Positions 61,854 to 64,000 of a DNA stretch of 64,000 nt are shown here, in pieces. The stretch is from RPQJ01 sp963846885 (GTDB taxonomy: Bacteria; Pseudomonadota; Gammaproteobacteria; Steroidobacterales; Steroidobacteraceae), in contig CAWJXS010000002.1 in NCBI GenBank assembly GCA_963846885.1, forward strand, positions 1 to 64,000, in the 5' to 3' direction. The notes under the pieces are model-generated. The model had not been told where the DNA came from and ran no database searches. It saw only the letters and a list, made by a program, of their open reading frames with translations. How positions within the stretch are numbered: position 1 is the first letter of the stretch; the number at the start of each line of letters is the position of its first letter. Both the position numbers and the translations under genes were made by a program.

Positions 61854-62528
61854 GTGAAAATGAATCTGCACCGCATCTTCGTTGCCTGCGCCAGCCTGCT
61901 CGCCGGCCCACTGCTGGCGGCTGCCCCTGCAACGCCTGCGACCCCGGCATTCGAGGCCGAGCTGTCAGCGCTCCAGCAAGCCTGGGCGCAGGTCAATTAC
62001 GAGACGCCTGCCGGCGACCAGCGCAACGCAGCCTTCGAGGCGCTGGAGCAACGGGCCGAGAAGTTTTCCCACCAGAACCCGGCACGCGCCGAGTCGCTGA
62101 TCTGGGAAGCGATCATCGAGAGCAGCTATGCCGGCGCCAAGGGCGGCCTCGGCGCGCTGTCGTTGTGCAAGGAAGCGCGCGGCAACCTCGAGGCCGCGTT
62201 GAAGATCGATCCGAATGCGTTGAACGGTTCGGCCTACACGAGTCTCGGCGCCCTCTACTACAAGGTGCCCGGCTTCCCGGTGGGGTTCGGCAACGATGAC
62301 AAGGCCGCCGAGCTGCTGCAGAAGGCCCTGCAGATCAACCCGAACGGCATCGACTCCAACTTCTTCTATGCCGAGTTCCTGTACGAGCAGGGCAAGTACG
62401 CGCAAGCCCTGCAGCACCTCGAACGGGCCAGCAAGGCGGCGCCGCGACCGGGTCGCGAAGTCGCAGACAAGGGCCGGCGCGGCGAGATTGCGGCCCTGAC
62501 GGCGAAGGTCAAGGCGAAGATGGGCTGA
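61854..62528 (+). CDS. Exported TPR-like protein
   Basis: 224 residues with a signal peptide (FVACASLLAGPLLAAA). The body is helical with TPR-like pairs: GNLEAALKIDPNALNGSAYTSLGALY, KAAELLQKALQINPNG and YEQGKYAQALQHLERASKAAP. It should be periplasmic and bind a partner protein. GTG 61854 has GAGG upstream; ATG 61860 is the alternative. It closes the operon and overlaps the convergent pseudouridine synthase by 20 bases. Confidence 0.8.
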   Translation: MKMNLHRIFVACASLLAGPLLAAAPATPATPAFEAELSALQQAWAQVNYETPAGDQRNAAFEALEQRAEKFSHQNPARAESLIWEAIIESSYAGAKGGLGALSLCKEARGNLEAALKIDPNALNGSAYTSLGALYYKVPGFPVGFGNDDKAAELLQKALQINPNGIDSNFFYAEFLYEQGKYAQALQHLERASKAAPRPGREVADKGRRGEIAALTAKVKAKMG

Positions 62529-63279
62529 GTGGATGCGCTGCGTGCCCGGCGCCGAGGCGATCGAGCAACGCAGCGAACTCCGCCGCGAGCGGCGCTTCGA
62601 TACGCAGCGCCGCGCCTGGCGCAAGCGCGGGAAACTCGAGGCGCGTGCACGCGAGCAGCAGCCGCTGCATCCCGAACAGTTCGCGGAACAGGCGGTTGTG
62701 CCGGCCTTTGCCGTACGTGGAGTCGCCGACGATAGGGTGCGACGCGCCTGCGAGGTGACGCCGCAACTGGTGCCGGCGACCGGTGTGCGGCGTGAGTTCG
62801 ACCAGTGCGTAGCGTGAGGTCGGGTAGCGGTCGACGCATACGGGCAACTCGAACGTGGCGATGCGCCGGAAGCCGGTCAGCGATTCCCGGGGTTCCGCGA
62901 CCTGGGAGCCGATGCGTTCGTCTTCGACGGCGGCGAGCGGCCGGTCGATCATGCCCGCGTCTTCAGGCCAGCCCCGCACCAGCGCGACGTACGTCTTGCT
63001 GACTGCGCGTTGCGCGAAGAGCGCCGCGTAGTCGCGCGCGGTGGCCGGGTCGAGACCGAAAGCGAGCACCCCTGAGGTGCCCTTGTCGAGCCGGTGAATC
63101 GTGTACACGCGTTGCCCCAGCTGGTCGCGCAGGAGCTGCAACGCGAAGCGTGTCTCGTGACGATCGATCGGCGACCGGTGTACGAGCAGGCCCGACGGCT
63201 TGTCGACCACGACGAGGCGTTCGTCGCGATACAGGATGGGCAACGTTTCGGGCGCAGCGGTGGGCGCTTCCGCGCTCAT
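62509..63279 (-). CDS. truC: RluA-family pseudouridine synthase, TruC-like
   Basis: 256 residues. The catalytic Asp is in HRLDKGTSG, and LLVHRSPIDRHE and LTPHTGRRHQLRRHL are family motifs. No S4 domain is present, and length and motifs best fit TruC (tRNA pseudouridine 65), with RluA-type rRNA enzymes as the alternative. It starts 16 bases after the SDR gene on the same strand. Confidence 0.82.
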   Translation of the reverse strand: MSAEAPTAAPETLPILYRDERLVVVDKPSGLLVHRSPIDRHETRFALQLLRDQLGQRVYTIHRLDKGTSGVLAFGLDPATARDYAALFAQRAVSKTYVALVRGWPEDAGMIDRPLAAVEDERIGSQVAEPRESLTGFRRIATFELPVCVDRYPTSRYALVELTPHTGRRHQLRRHLAGASHPIVGDSTYGKGRHNRLFRELFGMQRLLLACTRLEFPALAPGAALRIEAPLAAEFAALLDRLGAGHAAHPLSPSSP

Positions 63280-63295
63280 GCCCTTGGTCCCGTCG

Positions 63296-64000
63296 TCACC
63301 ATGGGATGCGCTCGCCGTCCCACGCGAAGAACTGGCCCGTGTCCTGCGGCTGCAGGCGATCGATCACGCGCAGCAGTTCGGCAACGGCGCGTTCCGTGGT
63401 GAAGAGCTGGTGTGCCGGCACGTTGGCCTGAAAGGGGCGGGACAGCTCGGTATCGGTCGTGCCCGGGTGCAGCGCTACGCAAATCACGTTGCGACGGCTG
63501 CGCGCCCATTCGATCGCGAGCGTGCGGGTGTACATGTTCTGCGCGGCCTTGGAGCCGCGATACGCGTACCAGCCGCCGAGCCTGTTGTCCTCGATGCTGC
63601 CGACCCGCGCCGAAAGGCTGGCGAAGACGGCGCGCTCCGCGTGCGCCAGCAACGGCTCGCAATGACGCGCGAGCAGCAAGGGCCCGATCGCGTTGACCGC
63701 GAAAGCGCGGGCGAGGGCGGCGGGTTGCACGTCGGCGAGGCGTTTCTCGGGCCGCAGGTGCAGCGCTGCGTCGTGCAGCACGCCTGCGCAATTGACGACC
63801 AGGTGCAGACGTGGGACCGTCTGCGCGATCGTCGCGACCGCGGCGGCGATCGACGCTTCGTCGGTGACGTCGAGCGCCAACACCGTCAGGCGACCGGCGC
63901 TCGCAGCTGCCAACGCGGCCAGTGCGGTGGCGCCGCCAGGCGAGCGGCACGTGGCGATGACGTGCCCGACACGGGTGCTGCCGAGGCACTGCCGCACGAA
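63296..64000 (-). CDS. Short-chain dehydrogenase/reductase, N terminus cut by window edge
   Basis: The visible 234 residues run from VRQCLGSTRVGHVIATCRSP to the stop at 63296. NCAGVLH, SARVG and YRGSKAAQN (YxxxK) are SDR motifs; the Rossmann TGxxxGxG lies beyond the window. C-terminal DTGQFFAWDGERIPW is seen in csgA-like SDRs. It probably shares a transcript with truC. Confidence 0.88.
   Translation of the reverse strand, partial: FVRQCLGSTRVGHVIATCRSPGGATALAALAAASAGRLTVLALDVTDEASIAAAVATIAQTVPRLHLVVNCAGVLHDAALHLRPEKRLADVQPAALARAFAVNAIGPLLLARHCEPLLAHAERAVFASLSARVGSIEDNRLGGWYAYRGSKAAQNMYTRTLAIEWARSRRNVICVALHPGTTDTELSRPFQANVPAHQLFTTERAVAELLRVIDRLQPQDTGQFFAWDGERIPW

Overview
The window is GC-rich, densely coded DNA from a Gram-negative bacterium, most likely a gammaproteobacterium. 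The evidence is an outer-membrane TonB receptor with FecR and an ECF sigma factor, an E. coli-style hyaABCDEF hydrogenase gene order, proteobacterial YceH, YihG and TruC homologues, and a lipoprotein and many exported proteins. A finer placement (for example Steroidobacter- or Nevskia-like orders) is only a guess. No rRNA, tRNA, phage, IS transposase or CRISPR was seen. Most operons use 4-base start/stop overlaps (ATGA or GTGA).

Layout. 1-4083 (+): the end of a DUF885 peptidase-like gene, a pair of M16 peptidases (one with the zinc motif, one without) and an NAD-binding epimerase-like gene. 4100-9281 (-): an MscS channel and a phosphoketolase-transaldolase pair. 9422-11624 (+): an outer-membrane DUF481-like protein and an exported beta-propeller. 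11742-22288 (+): a group 1d, oxygen-tolerant membrane-bound [NiFe] hydrogenase locus. A 4.04 kb block (hyaA, hyaB, hyaC and the start of hyaD) is tandemly duplicated there. The second hyaB is frameshifted and the first hyaD is truncated. hyaE, hyaF and a rubredoxin-HybE fusion follow. 22350-31191: a cation/proton antiporter, a GNAT enzyme, an ABC exporter, a tannase-family esterase, an acyl-CoA ligase divergent from an acyl-CoA dehydrogenase, and a VanX-like lipoprotein. 31349-31580 is a composite inverted-repeat element. 31620-45582 (-): DUF454 and CBS proteins behind a complete nuoA-N operon. 45712-49312 (+): a type B (Wolinella-like) succinate dehydrogenase/fumarate reductase, divergent from nuo. 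49342-53828: hydrolases, a small cytochrome c, YceH, an acyltransferase and a thioesterase. 53836-57924 (-): TonB receptor, FecR and ECF sigma. 58128-62528 (+): thermostable-hemolysin family protein, acyl-CoA ligase, haem-oxygenase-like diiron protein, SDR and a TPR-like exported protein. 62509-64000 (-): TruC-like pseudouridine synthase and a truncated SDR.

How the genes work together. The hydrogenase, complex I and the SDH/FRD complex all feed or drain the quinone pool, which suits a respiratory organism that can use H2 in air. The most interesting unit is at 53.8-62.5 kb. The divergent intergenic region carries the same two-part promoter-like motif, TTGATTTGC-N12-GTCTTAC, facing both ways. 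This suggests that the ECF sigma factor controls both its own signalling operon and the acyl-ligase/diiron-oxidase/SDR operon. I infer a signal-controlled pathway for a fatty-acid-derived product, not described as far as I know.

Data quality. At least six genes carry frameshifts. Five of these are explained by loss of a GC or CG dinucleotide, which points to systematic consensus errors rather than decay. The duplicated hydrogenase block differs by about 42 substitutions, nearly all synonymous, so that divergence is unlikely to be sequencing error.
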